A stretch of DNA of 64,000 bases from Mycolicibacterium tusciae (GCF_002086795.1 NZ_MVIM01000003.1:1-64000); one strand, 5' to 3'; positions 8,678 through 17,894 are shown, counted from the first letter of the stretch. Made by a program: numbers and translations. Notes: generated from the letters alone by a model not told the origin.

Positions 8678-9891
8678 CCTTGAGTCGTACCATCCGCCAC
8701 CACGACAGCCTCGCGCAACAACCGTCGAATGAGGACTTCTGAGTCGGCGTGGTCGAGGCCCGGCAGTGTTTCCGCGTCCGCGACGAGTCCGTGTTGCAGC
8801 GCCTCGAGCGCCGTAGCGCACGACTCCGGAAAGGTAATGGTCTTGTTTGGCAGTCGCAGGCGCACCTGGTCACCGAGGTGCTCGAGCGTGCCGATCAGCC
8901 CGTGGCGCCAGCGAACTCGCAGCGCACCGGCGGCGTCCATGGCGTCCAGGGTGGCCAGGGGCCGTACGGCGACGGGCCGGGTCCTTTGCGAGTGACGATC
9001 CGACAACTTCGCGGCCGTCTTGTCGCTGAGGTCGGCGGTCCGGTCCCGTACGGCGTCGGCGAGCTGTGCCATCACTTTGCTTGTCGTCGCAGCCATTTCA
9101 CTGCGATCGGTGGCATCGATGCCCATGGGTAGAGATTTTCGGAACTCTTCGTCGTCGGCGAGCGTGTCGACGACGGCGCGTACCACGTCGAGGTACGTCA
9201 GCGCCGACACTCCGATCGTCAGGTGGATGGACGTGGTGTCCAGGGATCGGGCGGAATGCACCCACCCGCGGGGCAGATACAGTGCGTCGCCCGCCGACAG
9301 GACGGTGTCGATGATCGGGGCATCGGCGACGCGTGCGGTGATGGCGTCGCGGTGCTCGGTCCACGGCTGCGAGTCCAGTGGGTGCTGGTGCACGGGTTCG
9401 TGGACCGTCCAGCGTTTCTCGCCGGCGACCTGCAGGACGAAGACGTCGTGGACGTCGTAGTGGTGCTCGAATCCCTGGGCGTCCGGCGGGGTGATGTAGG
9501 CGTTGGCCTGGACGGGATGACCGAGGTCGTCGGTGAGGCCTCGGACGAAGTTGATCAGCGGGGGCCACAGCCGGTGCAGCCCCTGAAGGACGATCGTCGC
9601 GCCGGTCGCGAATTCGGCCAGCACCTTGGCCGAGTCGACCTGATCGGGCATCTCGGCGCCGAAGCCGGCCGATCCGGTGTAGCAGCTGCGGGCCAGCACG
9701 TCGCCGGTCTTGGCCATCCGGATGAAGGGCGCGCGTACCCCGCGCTCGGCGATCAGCTCGTCAACCGCAGTGGGTGACAGCAGATCGCTGAAGTCGCGGG
9801 GCAGCGCGGTGGCGCGGCTGAGCAGGGGTTTGCGGCCCCAGTATTCGGTGGCGAATGCACCGGTATCAGTTGCCACACACCGGCTCAGCAT
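8674..9891 (-). CDS. JmjC/cupin Fe(II)/2-oxoglutarate oxygenase (ribosomal-oxygenase-like)
   Basis: The 405-residue protein resembles the RoxA/NO66/MINA53 group of JmjC hydroxylases. It has an H144-Y-D146 iron motif inside HHYDVHDVFVLQVAGEKRW and a distal ligand H212 in LYLPRGWVHSA, so the facial triad looks intact. A C-terminal region follows that resembles the dimerisation and winged-helix parts of this family. Known relatives hydroxylate Arg or His of ribosomal proteins. Here the ATG lies seven bases after the stop of a short repeat peptide, which makes that peptide a good candidate substrate. The longer frame that starts upstream overlaps the peptide gene and is less likely. Confidence 0.88.
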   Translation of the reverse strand: MLSRCVATDTGAFATEYWGRKPLLSRATALPRDFSDLLSPTAVDELIAERGVRAPFIRMAKTGDVLARSCYTGSAGFGAEMPDQVDSAKVLAEFATGATIVLQGLHRLWPPLINFVRGLTDDLGHPVQANAYITPPDAQGFEHHYDVHDVFVLQVAGEKRWTVHEPVHQHPLDSQPWTEHRDAITARVADAPIIDTVLSAGDALYLPRGWVHSARSLDTTSIHLTIGVSALTYLDVVRAVVDTLADDEEFRKSLPMGIDATDRSEMAATTSKVMAQLADAVRDRTADLSDKTAAKLSDRHSQRTRPVAVRPLATLDAMDAAGALRVRWRHGLIGTLEHLGDQVRLRLPNKTITFPESCATALEALQHGLVADAETLPGLDHADSEVLIRRLLREAVVVADGTTQG

Positions 9892-9898
9892 GCTGGCC

Positions 9899-10090
9899 TT
9901 AGGCGGTTCCGTCGGCACCGCCGTCGTGACCCTCGGGGTTGGAGCCGCCGTCGGCCGTGCCCTCGCCACTCTTTTCCTCGTCCGCGGTTCCGTCGGCGCC
10001 GCCGTCGTGGCCTTCGGGGTTGGAGCCGCCGTCGGCCGTACCTTCTCCGCCGCCGCCTGCTGTCGTCATATCGTCATCGTCGAGTGCCAT
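9899..10090 (-). CDS. short Gly/Asp-rich tandem-repeat peptide, candidate modified-peptide precursor
   Basis: The 63-residue peptide starts MALDDDDMTTAGG and then contains the same segment twice, GTADGGSNPEGHDGGADG, with DEEKS between the copies. I chose ATG 10090 because AAGGA lies at the right spacing upstream; ATG 10096 is too close. There is no signal peptide or Cys. It is the first gene of an operon with a JmjC oxygenase seven bases downstream, then a ferredoxin-like protein and a hemerythrin. The acidic leader-like head plus identical repeats resemble a RiPP precursor with two cores, and Asp, Asn, His and Pro are plausible hydroxylation sites. Function is inferred only from this layout. 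Confidence 0.75.
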   Translation of the reverse strand: MALDDDDMTTAGGGGEGTADGGSNPEGHDGGADGTADEEKSGEGTADGGSNPEGHDGGADGTA

Positions 10091-10194
10091 GATCATTCCT
10101 TTCGTGGGCTGCAATCATGCTCTTCGGGTGTTCACCCGCCAAGCGCAGCCCAAACGCGGTAACGAGGGCAATTTCGCCGTCGATATCGGGCAGG

Positions 10195-10470
10195 CTAGAT
10201 GGTGTCCCGCGCTTCGTCTGCGGCAGAAGTGTGAGTGAGCTGGCCATCAGGTTCGACGTGCACGGTGCCGTCCTCATGGGCCCCCGGCAGGTCCGGCATC
10301 TCATGACGATTACCTGTCGAGCGTCGGCGGAGGAACCACATCAGCACACCCGCCGACGTCGCCCCAGCCGCGATCACCGTCGGCCACGCCAAGGCCTGAG
10401 CGAGCCAGACGCGCCGCTGCACCTTGACGATCCGCTGTTCTGCATGCCGAAGCCGGTTCAGCTTGTTCAT
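10195..10470 (-). CDS. small membrane protein, unknown
   Basis: The 91-residue product has a basic amphipathic head, one clear membrane helix (about residues 25-47) ending in RRR, and an acidic, Thr/His-rich tail. I recognise no family. It lies about 105 bases upstream of the repeat peptide on the same strand and could share its transcript. The start could also be an internal codon; I kept the first ATG. Confidence 0.6.
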   Translation of the reverse strand: MNKLNRLRHAEQRIVKVQRRVWLAQALAWPTVIAAGATSAGVLMWFLRRRSTGNRHEMPDLPGAHEDGTVHVEPDGQLTHTSAADEARDTI

Positions 10471-10564
10471 GCCTGCCGGGATGCCCAGGACGAACCCGCA
10501 GAAAACCAGCAGGGGTCGAGATCCGCAACGAGGGGTTGGGCGCTGCGACGCGGACCGGGGGCAC

Positions 10565-10663
10565 TATCCGAGTTGCCAAGCTCACAGCGACTGTGTCGCT
10601 CAAGTACTACGGCTCGTCCCACCATTAGCGACTGTGTCGCTCTGAGCTTGGCAACTCGATAGT
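10565..10663. repeat. inverted-repeat element, copy 1
   Basis: Outer arms of about 20 bp (10565-10584 and its complement ending at 10663) enclose two identical 15-bp palindromes, AGCGACTGTGTCGCT, at 10586-10600 and 10627-10641. The same architecture occurs at 55187-55266 with AGCGACTTTGTCGCT as inner palindrome and almost the same spacing. It can fold into one large hairpin or two small ones. It looks like a REP or MITE-type interspersed element that has landed at the edge of a gene remnant. Confidence 0.75.
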
Positions 10664-10667
10664 CGAC

Positions 10668-10796
10668 CGGACTCCGCCAGCGCGGCCAGGTACCGGATGT
10701 CCGGAAGAGCAGATCGCCGCCCGGCTGTGGAAGCCGAAGTAGATACGGCAGCCGGGAATTCTCATCCGGATTGAGCGCGATGACCAACTCCGCCAC
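10668..10796 (-). pseudogene. 5' remnant of a conserved actinobacterial hypothetical gene
   Basis: From GTG 10796 the minus strand encodes AELVIALNPDENSRLPYLLR followed by a segment ending TSGTWPR. This resembles, from memory, the start of a conserved actinobacterial hypothetical (ERCC4-like annotated) family. The similarity stops at about 40 residues, where the inverted-repeat element begins. No remainder of the gene is visible, so it is a truncated fragment. Confidence 0.45.
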
Positions 10797-10807
10797 ACGT
10801 CGAGTGT

Positions 10808-10879
10808 GCCCGCCGACACCGCCTCCATGAGCTTGGCGTGCTCGTTGCGAAGTTCTCGCTGCGGAATGGTCCTGGCCAT
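10808..10879 (-). pseudogene. N-terminal remnant of a Phd/YefM (VapB-type) antitoxin
   Basis: ATG 10879 opens MARTIPQRELRNEHAKLMEA, the stereotyped N terminus of mycobacterial Phd/YefM-type antitoxins. After about 24 residues the similarity ends and the frame runs into unrelated sequence. The DNA-binding head survives without its partner-binding tail and without a PIN toxin nearby, so I call it a fragment. Confidence 0.6.
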
Positions 10880-10997
10880 GGATTGAGTGTCGCTAAATGT
10901 GCTGGAGAGCGCTACGCATTTGCCAGTGCTGCCGTTGCAAGGTGGCTCTGGAGAGGACCGACTCACTGTCACTGGACGGCACGACATGATGAGAGCC

Positions 10998-11666
10998 ATG
11001 GACGGAACACGGGTGAAGCGGACGATGCGTGCCCTCGGAGCAGTGCTCGGCGTGATCGCGGCATTGCTGATGTGCGGACCGACCGCAGGAGTTGCGCAGG
11101 CGGCCGTCGCGGCGCCGGCGGGGGATGCCATCGCGATCGGCGACCCGCACGCACTCGGGGTGGTCGATCTGTACGTGGATCCGATGTGCCCGTTCAGCGG
11201 GCAGATGGTCCAAGAGCAGGGCGACGAAATCAGTCAACGCATCGAGAACGGCATGCTTCGCGTCAACCTTCGATTCGTGAACTTCCTCGACAAGTACTCG
11301 GCCAGCAAGACTTACGACATTCGCGCGACCTATGCGACCTTCGTAGTGGCTGACCAATCGCGATTGAGCGACACCACGTGGCGCTTCGTGCAGCAGATCT
11401 TTTCGGCTGAGCAGCAGCCGCAAGAGGGAGGGCCGACGGATCTTGATAACAATCAGCTCGCCGAGCTGGCCAACCGCGTCGGGGCACCCCCACCGGCCCG
11501 AGATCTCATCAGGCTCGGCCTGCCGATCGGGTACGACGCCCGTGCCATCGCCGCCAACAACCTCGCGCTCCTGCGCGAGTTCCCCGAGCCCGGTGTCCCG
11601 ACCGTCGTGATCGATGGCGCACCCATCGACGGGAATACGGACTGGCTCGACCAACTCCCGGGCTGA
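10998..11666 (+). CDS. secreted DsbA-like thioredoxin-fold protein
   Basis: The 222-residue product has a signal peptide (basic start, hydrophobic core, AQA-type cleavage near residue 36) and a DsbA-like domain beginning VVDLYVDPMCPFSG. The active site is C64-P-F-S67, so the resolving cysteine of a classic CxxC is replaced by serine. A C-terminal PTVVIDG segment is the cis-Pro region of the thioredoxin fold. I chose ATG 10998 because the degenerate copy at 21018 aligns from the same Met with a better ribosome-binding site. The frame extends upstream to 10887. It probably acts in the cell envelope; with one Cys it may be an isomerase-like or binding protein rather than an oxidase. Confidence 0.82.
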   Translation: MDGTRVKRTMRALGAVLGVIAALLMCGPTAGVAQAAVAAPAGDAIAIGDPHALGVVDLYVDPMCPFSGQMVQEQGDEISQRIENGMLRVNLRFVNFLDKYSASKTYDIRATYATFVVADQSRLSDTTWRFVQQIFSAEQQPQEGGPTDLDNNQLAELANRVGAPPPARDLIRLGLPIGYDARAIAANNLALLREFPEPGVPTVVIDGAPIDGNTDWLDQLPG

Positions 11667-11720
11667 GACGCCCTGACCGCCACCTCGGGGTCCGCTTGTG
11701 GCCAGGCGCTGTGGACCGCC

Positions 11721-11826
11721 TTAAACCCCTTTTGCTGGAGTGATAGCGGGCTTAGTCAATCAGCTGCAATATGACGGCTTCACCCCGAGCGAGGCTCAGT
11801 ACGGTGCTGAAGCGGCGTCCCGCTGA
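11721..11826 (+). pseudogene. C-terminal remnant of an Ltp-type (host cell surface-exposed) lipoprotein repeat
   Basis: The plus strand from about 11746 encodes GLVNQLQYDGFTPSEAQYGA and ends after EAASR with a stop. This is the pattern G-L-x-x-Q-L-x-x-x-G-F-x-x-x-E-A-x-Y-G of the Ltp/superinfection-exclusion lipoprotein repeat. Just upstream the matching NPF..SDSGL segment is in another frame, so the fragment carries a frameshift. There is no start or signal sequence. It is a leftover, possibly from a prophage or a mycobacterial lipoprotein gene. Confidence 0.5.
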
Positions 11827-11967
11827 CCAGGTTGGCGTTATTGGTCCTGGTTCATCACGTACACCAGTCGAACGGTTCTTCCGCCACCAGCATCCCCGGC
11901 CCGTGGATGGCCAATCCGTCACGACTAGACCGCAGTGTGTGCCGGTACCTTCGGGGTCTTTTTTTCC

Positions 11968-12081
11968 CATCTCTTGACGCAGTGAGGTGAACTCCGAGAT
12001 GGTTCTGGTGGCGACGGTCGCGACGGGGCGGACGTTGCGACCGGTGGCCTCGGTCTTGGACACCATGACCACGCTGTCGAT
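11968..12081 (-). pseudogene. duplicate of the jetC 3' end
   Basis: About 114 bp closely match 13752-13866, the 3' end of the intact jetC-type gene. They encode [20 protein letters not shown], then [15 protein letters not shown], after which the sequences diverge. The copy lies on the same strand on the other side of the GCS2-type gene, so that gene is flanked by direct repeats of the jetC end. It has no start and cannot make a functional protein. The rest of 11667-12125 holds only the lipoprotein remnant and unassigned sequence. Confidence 0.8.
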
Positions 12082-12125
12082 TCCGAGTTCGGTTGGCAAT
12101 CAACCGGCACGGAGCGCGGCTGCGG

Positions 12126-13601
12126 TCATGGTAAGGGCCATTCGTGCACCGGGGCACCCGTGTGCGCGTGCTCGACATACCGCCGAGTCATCTCATGCAG
12201 CGCCCCGACCCGCTCGAGCCCGCGCTCCTGCAGACCGCGCACCGTTTCTATCTGCCAGGCGGCACCGGTACGGCCGCTGCGAACCCGCGCTTCGATGACT
12301 CCGAGGTACCGATCGCGGTCGTCGGTGTCCACGCCCCAGGCGTCCAGGCCGGCTGCGGCGGCCGGCAGCAGGACCTCGAGGGTGAGTCGATCGGCCGGGT
12401 GATCGGTGCCCCGCCAAAACAATTGCGCCGCCAAGCCGTCGCGGGCCGCGCGGTGCAGGTCCCGCTCGGCGACGTCGAACGACATCTGCTCCCACGGCGC
12501 GGGGTCGCTGTCGGCGACCGTGCGGACCAGCCCGTAATAGAACGCGGCGTTGGCGATCATGTCGACGGCGGTCGGCCCGCTGGGCAGGACCCGGTTTTCG
12601 ATGCGCAGCTGCGGATGCCCGGCCTGCACGTCGTAGACCGGACGGTTCCAGCGCCACACCGTGCCGTTGTGCAGCCGGAGCTCCCGCAGCCCCGGGGTAT
12701 GCCCGGCCGCGAGCGCGGCATCGGGATCCTCGGCCTCCAGTGTCGGGACCAGCGGCGCAAAGTCGCGGACGACTTCGTCGAACAGCTCTACCGGGTCGTC
12801 GATCCACCGGTCGCCCAGGCGAACCCGCGCCGGAGCGCCCGCGCGGACCTCTTTGGGACGGCGGGTGTCAAGCAGCTGCTCCAACAACGTGATTCGGGTT
12901 TCCTGCCACGCCTGGTACCCGAGCAGGTATGGCGCGTTGGCGCCCACCGCCACCTGAGCGCCGGCGATCGTCTGGGCGGCGTTGTAGTAGGCGGCGAACC
13001 GGTCCGGTGGCACCCGCAGGTGCAGCTGCAGGCTGGTGGTGGCGGCGTCGGGGGCGACGGAGTCGGTGCTGAACTCCACGGGCTCGCATCCGTCGTCGAT
13101 GCGCACCGAGAAGGGACGGTGGCGAGCGGCGCGTATCCGGCGCGACAGCAGCTCGTAACGCGGGTTGTGTGAGATGCGCTCGACGGTCAGCTGGTCGGCG
13201 CTCAGGGTGGGCAGCATGCCGACGGCGATCATCCGAACGCCGAGCCCCTCGATCGCGGCCCTGCACCTGTCGAGCACGTCGGCGAGGGCGGATTCGGACT
13301 CGCGCAAGACCGTGCCCCGTAAGGGGAGGGGAGCCAGGTTCAGCTCGACGTTGAACTGGCCGAGCTCGTGCTGCATGTCCGCCCGGCCCAGGCGTGTCAG
13401 GACCGCGTCGTTGATCAGCCGCGGCCGGCCCAATGGGTCCACGAGATCGAACTCCACCTCCATGCCGATGGTGTCCTCGTGGGCGCTGAACCAACCGCCG
13501 TCGACCATGCGTCGCAACGCGGCGACACACTGCTCAAGCCGGCGCCGTACCGCGTGGTCGTCACCGACAGCAAGGGCGGATGGCTCGACCCGCTCACCCA
13601 T
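12126..13601 (-). CDS. glutamate-cysteine ligase family (GCS2) carboxylate-amine ligase
   Basis: The 491-residue protein has the GCS2 family layout: GMEVEFDLVD near residue 43, a QFNVELN strand, NPRYELLSRRI, a central SLQLHLRV, GANAPYLLGY and the C-terminal RIENRVLPSGPT. Members ligate glutamate, or another carboxylate, to an amine such as cysteine using ATP. Mycobacteria make mycothiol rather than glutathione, so the true substrate is open. I chose ATG 13601, preceded by AAGGGAGGG at good distance; the longer frame upstream has no such signal. It is flanked by two copies of the jetC 3' end, suggesting insertion or rearrangement here. Confidence 0.85.
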   Translation of the reverse strand: MGERVEPSALAVGDDHAVRRRLEQCVAALRRMVDGGWFSAHEDTIGMEVEFDLVDPLGRPRLINDAVLTRLGRADMQHELGQFNVELNLAPLPLRGTVLRESESALADVLDRCRAAIEGLGVRMIAVGMLPTLSADQLTVERISHNPRYELLSRRIRAARHRPFSVRIDDGCEPVEFSTDSVAPDAATTSLQLHLRVPPDRFAAYYNAAQTIAGAQVAVGANAPYLLGYQAWQETRITLLEQLLDTRRPKEVRAGAPARVRLGDRWIDDPVELFDEVVRDFAPLVPTLEAEDPDAALAAGHTPGLRELRLHNGTVWRWNRPVYDVQAGHPQLRIENRVLPSGPTAVDMIANAAFYYGLVRTVADSDPAPWEQMSFDVAERDLHRAARDGLAAQLFWRGTDHPADRLTLEVLLPAAAAGLDAWGVDTDDRDRYLGVIEARVRSGRTGAAWQIETVRGLQERGLERVGALHEMTRRYVEHAHTGAPVHEWPLP

Positions 13602-13716
13602 GGCGCCCTCCCTTGCGGTACTCCTCGGCTGTCGTATCAGCGCCAACAGGCCGACACCACGCTGAGGTGAGCTTTCCGCCGATGGTCGCCAGCCGCAAGG
13701 GCGCGTACGCGGCGCC

Positions 13717-16700
13717 TCAGACCGCGGCGGGCACTTTGGCAGCCGACTTACGCATCTCCTGCTTGATCGACGTGAACTCCGAGATGGTCCTGGTGGCCAC
13801 CGTCGCGACGGGGCGGACATTGCGACCGGTGGCCTCGGTCTTGGACACCATCACCACGCTGTCGATGTAGGGCTGGATCGTGGTGGCGTTCTGCACGGTC
13901 GCCACAATCACCAGCTGGAAGCCGAACTTCCGGAACGCCGACAGTGCCTGCTGGGCGAACTGCGGGTCCGACTTGGAGAACGCCTCGTCGAGCATCAGCT
14001 GCGCGAACACCGGTGTGTTGTCGGCACTTTCGGGGCTGGCCAGATTGAAGCTCAGCGCGCCTGCGAGGCAGAACGCCATCAGCTTCTCCTGCTCGCCGCC
14101 GGAGTTGTCACCCGCGTTGCTGTGCGTGCGGATGAGTTCGTCACCCGCCCACTCCGCGCAGTCGAACGTGAACCGGTTGCGCACGTCGAGCGCGTCGCGG
14201 GTCCAGGCTTTGTCCTCCGGCGCAGTGGACGCCAACCGGTTACGCAGCCGCAGGATGTCGGCGTACTGGTCGAGGATCGCCTGCTTGTCGCCCAGACCCA
14301 CCTCGGCGATGCGCCGCGAGATGGATCGCACGACCTCGGTGAGCTCCGCGACCGCGGGCAGCTGCCGCGGAGTGGCGCGCAGCGTGAGCCGGGTGCCGCG
14401 GTTGAACTCCACTGCACCCAGTCCGGTGTTGACGCGGTCGATCTGCTCGGCGATGCGCCTCGCCTCCTGCTCGGCAACGCGATGCAGCGTGAGGATCGCG
14501 TCCGGCGCCTGCTCGGTGACGAGGCGCATCATCCGTTCGTAGGCCTCGGGCAGCTCGCGCTCGTCGATGTGGCGGCACAGCGCGACGTAGTCGTGCACCC
14601 GCTCGTCGAAATCCTCGCTGTCGTTGGGGATCGCGTCGGGGAACGACGTGTCGAACGTGTTGAGGATGCGGGCCAATTCATCGTAGGAGCGGCGCCGGCT
14701 CTCGCGCAGCTGCTCGCGTTCCTTCTTGATCGACGTGAACAGCGCGTCGCGGTGCGGCTCGGGGTCGAGCAGCTCCAGGCTGACCGGCAGCGCGGCGGCG
14801 TAGCGGTGCAGCAGCTCGGTCAGCGGCTCGGACACGAACGCCGGCGACAGCCGCTCGGCCAGCTCCATCAGCCGGGTGCGGCGGTCGTCGAGGCCGTCGC
14901 GCCGGGTCTGGATCGCGCCGCGGCGCGTCATGAATTTCTGGATCTGCGACCAGCATTCGTCGGCGCGGGCGTTCAGCGCATCGAGATCGGGGTTCTCGGC
15001 GAGTAGCAGTTCGTACTGTTCGCGCAGCCGGTCGGCGTGCCCGTCGGCGGTCTCGGTGTCGATCTGGCTCCACTGCGGGTACTGCTCGCAGATCGCTTTG
15101 CACGCCGCGGCGCGGTCGCGCCATTCCTGACGCTGGGCGGCGGTGTCGTCGGCTTTACGACGCGCGTGTTGGTAGGCCTCTTCCGCGGTGGCGAGTTCCA
15201 GTGTCAGCGCGTTGATCTTGGCGGTGACGTCACCCTGGTACAGGTACTCGGACTGCCTGATCGCGCCGCGGTCGTCTTTGATGGCGAGCCGGTCGGAGTC
15301 CTTGTACAGCCCCGTGTCGGTGACCGCGCGGCGGAAGCGGGCGAACACGTCGGGGGTGTCGACGCAGATGTGGTCGCCGGCGTTGGCAATGACATCGACC
15401 GCCTCGGCTGCGCACGGATGCTTGGGATCGACGGCGAACAGCTTGCCCGCCAACGTGTTCGGCTCCGGTTCTTCCGGCTCGGCGCCCAGGAACTTGACGC
15501 GGACATGGTGCAGCTGCAGCCGTCCGCGCATGTCGGTCTCGTTGACGAACCGCAGGACCTTTTCCCAGTGCTGGTCGGGCACGAGCAACCGCAGGCCCGC
15601 GCCTCTGAGGACCTTTTCGACGGCGGTGCGCCAGCGGGTCTGGTCGGGTTTGAGGTCGAGGAGCTCGGCGATGTAGGGCAGGTCGGTGGGGTCGAGTTTG
15701 AGCGCGGCGCAGATGTGGTCGCGCATCGCGATGGCGAACTCGGGCAGCGCCGAGCCGACGTGCTCGACGCGCTTGAGTTCCTTGGCGGCGGCGTCGCGGG
15801 CAATGCGGGCGGACTTCTGCGCGTACTCGGCGTCGGTCGACGCCTCGCGGTGGCGTTCGACCTTGGCGAGCAGGTCGGTGGCCTGGGTGAGCAGTTCCTC
15901 GCGCAGGTTCCAGAACTCGTCGGCGGTGTCGGGGACCTCGATGTCCTGGGCGGCCAGCAGATCGTCGTACGCGGCGCGGCGGCGCTCGATCTGCTCGGCT
16001 TCGGTTTCGGCGGCGGTCACCTGGGACTGCAGCGGGGCGAGGTTCGCACTGGAGCCGCTGATCTGGGCGTTGAGCGAATCCGCTTCGGCCTTGGCCAGAT
16101 TCAGGCTGCGGGTGACGTCCTCGTATTCGTTCTCGAGCTGGTCGATGGTGCCGTCTAACGTGGTGATCTGGGTGGGGCATTGCGCGAGGCGGACGTGGTC
16201 GGTGAAGGCGCGCACCATGGGGGCGTCGACGAGGTCGATGATGCCGAGGTCTGAGGACTCGGAGGCGTAGCGGTGGTGGATCTGCTCGATGTCGCCGAGG
16301 ATCTTGCGCTTCTTCTGTGCGACGGCCAGCAGTTCGCGGGCCTCGACCAGCGGGTCGATCTGCTTGAGCGCCTCTGGCAGCCGGGCGAGGCTGTCGGGTT
16401 CGTCGAGCATGAACTCGCGGACGAACTGTTCCAGTCCGCCAACGCTTTTCAGCGACTTGGCCTTGCCGAGCAGCTGCTGGGCGGCGTCGGACGCGCGGAT
16501 ACCGATGGTGGCGTACAGCTGGGCCAGGTACTGGGACTCGACCTTGGTGGAGAAGCGCCATTGGTCAGTGAAGACCTTGGCGTCGAAGCGGCCAGATGCC
16601 CATCGGTTGCAGACGTCTTCGATGTCGAGGTCGCCGTCGCCGAGGACGAAGCGGCTCGACGAGTCGTTGCGGGACTCGCCGGTGAGCCATTTGAGGACGA

Positions 16701-17073
16701 GGCCGGTGACGGTGCGCCCGGAGTCGCTGGCGTAGGTGACGGCGACGGCGGACCAGGCGGTGCCGTCGCCGCGCAGGTACATGACGCGGCTGGTGCCGCC
16801 GTCGCTGCGCTGCCCCCAGGCGCCGCGGACGTACTTGTCGACGGTGCGGCGGCCGGCGCTGGATCCGGCGGCGGTGTTGTCGCCGGAGGCGTTGAAGTTG
16901 CGGCGGTTGAACGGCAGGAAACCGAGCGAAATCGCGTCGAGCAGTGAGGATTTGCCGCTTCCGGAGGCGCCGGCGATGAGGGCGCCGCCGCTGCTGAACG
17001 GGATGGAGTGGTAGCCGTCGAAGACGCCCCAGTTGATGACCTGCAACCGGGACAGGTGGAACTGCTCAGTCAT
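13717..17073 (-). CDS. jetC: JetC/MksB-type SMC-like ATPase
   Basis: The 1118-residue protein has an N-terminal ATPase half with Walker [10 protein letters not shown] near residue 40, long Glu/Arg/Ala-rich coiled-coil segments through the middle with a hinge-like region, and a C-terminal half with the signature-like [16 protein letters not shown] and Walker [10 protein letters not shown]. This is the SMC subunit of the Wadjet/MksBEF/EptC group, which loop-extrudes DNA. ATG 17073 overlaps the jetB stop by eight bases. It acts with the KITE protein JetB and kleisin JetA encoded upstream. The nuclease subunit JetD, usually encoded next, is not here; a GCS2-type ligase follows instead. Confidence 0.92.
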   Translation of the reverse strand: MTEQFHLSRLQVINWGVFDGYHSIPFSSGGALIAGASGSGKSSLLDAISLGFLPFNRRNFNASGDNTAAGSSAGRRTVDKYVRGAWGQRSDGGTSRVMYLRGDGTAWSAVAVTYASDSGRTVTGLVLKWLTGESRNDSSSRFVLGDGDLDIEDVCNRWASGRFDAKVFTDQWRFSTKVESQYLAQLYATIGIRASDAAQQLLGKAKSLKSVGGLEQFVREFMLDEPDSLARLPEALKQIDPLVEARELLAVAQKKRKILGDIEQIHHRYASESSDLGIIDLVDAPMVRAFTDHVRLAQCPTQITTLDGTIDQLENEYEDVTRSLNLAKAEADSLNAQISGSSANLAPLQSQVTAAETEAEQIERRRAAYDDLLAAQDIEVPDTADEFWNLREELLTQATDLLAKVERHREASTDAEYAQKSARIARDAAAKELKRVEHVGSALPEFAIAMRDHICAALKLDPTDLPYIAELLDLKPDQTRWRTAVEKVLRGAGLRLLVPDQHWEKVLRFVNETDMRGRLQLHHVRVKFLGAEPEEPEPNTLAGKLFAVDPKHPCAAEAVDVIANAGDHICVDTPDVFARFRRAVTDTGLYKDSDRLAIKDDRGAIRQSEYLYQGDVTAKINALTLELATAEEAYQHARRKADDTAAQRQEWRDRAAACKAICEQYPQWSQIDTETADGHADRLREQYELLLAENPDLDALNARADECWSQIQKFMTRRGAIQTRRDGLDDRRTRLMELAERLSPAFVSEPLTELLHRYAAALPVSLELLDPEPHRDALFTSIKKEREQLRESRRRSYDELARILNTFDTSFPDAIPNDSEDFDERVHDYVALCRHIDERELPEAYERMMRLVTEQAPDAILTLHRVAEQEARRIAEQIDRVNTGLGAVEFNRGTRLTLRATPRQLPAVAELTEVVRSISRRIAEVGLGDKQAILDQYADILRLRNRLASTAPEDKAWTRDALDVRNRFTFDCAEWAGDELIRTHSNAGDNSGGEQEKLMAFCLAGALSFNLASPESADNTPVFAQLMLDEAFSKSDPQFAQQALSAFRKFGFQLVIVATVQNATTIQPYIDSVVMVSKTEATGRNVRPVATVATRTISEFTSIKQEMRKSAAKVPAAV

Positions 17074-17770
17074 CCTCGTCCTCAACGTCGTCGTCGGCGG
17101 GTGCGTCGCCGTTGAGTAGCTGCTCGAACTGCTGCTGCAACTCGGTGATGACCGAGGCGGTCATGATGGCGGTGATGACGGGGGAGATGGTGTAGCTGTC
17201 CTCGTCGTCGCGGCTCTTGCGCAGGATCTCCAGACCGGTGAGCCGGGCGATGGCGCCGTCGATGCGGGCGGCAAAGGTGACGGCGTCGCGGTCGGTGTCG
17301 TTGAGGATGGCGGAGAACAGGCCGTGCATCTCCTCGCGGCTGATGAGCACGCTCTGTCCGGCGGCGGCGCGCATCATCTGGGCGAGGTGCAACGCGAGGA
17401 TGGAGTCGTAGGTGCCGAGCGGCTCGCGGCGCAGAACCTTGATGCCCCTGGCAGATTCGTAGCGGGCTTGTTCGATGAACGCGATGTCGGTGCCATCGAC
17501 GATGCGCAGGATCAGGTCGAGTTCGGAGAGCCGGACGGCAAGCTCCTTCCGATACTCGATGACCCAGCTGTAGACGTCGGCGTCGGCCTCGGCGCTGAGG
17601 TAGCGGCGGGTGAGCAGGTGCTGCAGGGCCCAGCAGGCGCGGTCGGGGAGTTCGGAGACGTCGCCGTCGAAGCGTGGACGGCGGATGCCGGGTGGGCGGG
17701 CGGTCTGTTGGTCGACCTGGGGGAGTTCGGAAAATGCGGCGAAGTCGGCGTCTTGCTCGGTCGTGGTCAC
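17066..17770 (-). CDS. jetB: JetB/MksE-type KITE subunit (DUF4194)
   Basis: The 234-residue protein matches the DUF4194 pattern: a central [20 protein letters not shown] and [15 protein letters not shown], then SREEMHGLF, a tandem winged-helix arrangement, and an acidic C-terminal tail DDDVEDEDD. It bridges the SMC and kleisin subunits of bacterial condensins of the Mks/Wadjet type. It is translationally coupled to jetC. Its start lies 35 bases after a TATGTT box in a region that is nearly duplicated upstream of jetA. Confidence 0.9.
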   Translation of the reverse strand: MTTTEQDADFAAFSELPQVDQQTARPPGIRRPRFDGDVSELPDRACWALQHLLTRRYLSAEADADVYSWVIEYRKELAVRLSELDLILRIVDGTDIAFIEQARYESARGIKVLRREPLGTYDSILALHLAQMMRAAAGQSVLISREEMHGLFSAILNDTDRDAVTFAARIDGAIARLTGLEILRKSRDDEDSYTISPVITAIMTASVITELQQQFEQLLNGDAPADDDVEDEDD

Positions 17771-17804
17771 CTGCGTTCCTCGCTCTGCAATTGGTCGGAC
17801 GCCT

Positions 17805-17894
17805 CAACATAGGTCACGGGCCCGACATGTTCGGCGCGGGACGGCGTCGTGTCGGCGGAGAAATCTGGGAGGCGCGAGTTTGCCGACGTCAGCG
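17805..17894 (-). promoter_or_regulatory. upstream region of jetB, duplicated upstream of jetA
   Basis: These 90 bases align with 20788-20876 at roughly three bases in four, with identical ends. On the minus strand each copy ends in CCTATGTTG, where TATGTT is a plausible -10 box 35-37 bases before the start codon of jetB or jetA. No good TTGACA-type -35 is seen. An inverted repeat CCGACG-TCAG-CGTCGG sits at 17883-17898 in this copy. Confidence 0.55.

Noticed and set aside
10081..10096. Earlier starts (ATG 10114 and 10096) for the repeat peptide
   Set aside because: AAGGA is at proper distance only for ATG 10090.
10565..10663. Insertion sequence ends
   Set aside because: The inverted arms enclose no transposase and no target-site duplication is visible; a small REP-like element fits better.
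12126..13820. Longer start for the GCS2-type ligase at 13820
   Set aside because: The extra 73 residues are Arg/Ser/Pro-rich, overlap the jetC 3' end, and lack a ribosome site; ATG 13601 has a good one.
15037..16158. A 373-codon plus-strand frame opposite jetC
   Set aside because: Repetitive Val/Gly/Leu/Asp composition and full overlap with the well-supported jetC gene.
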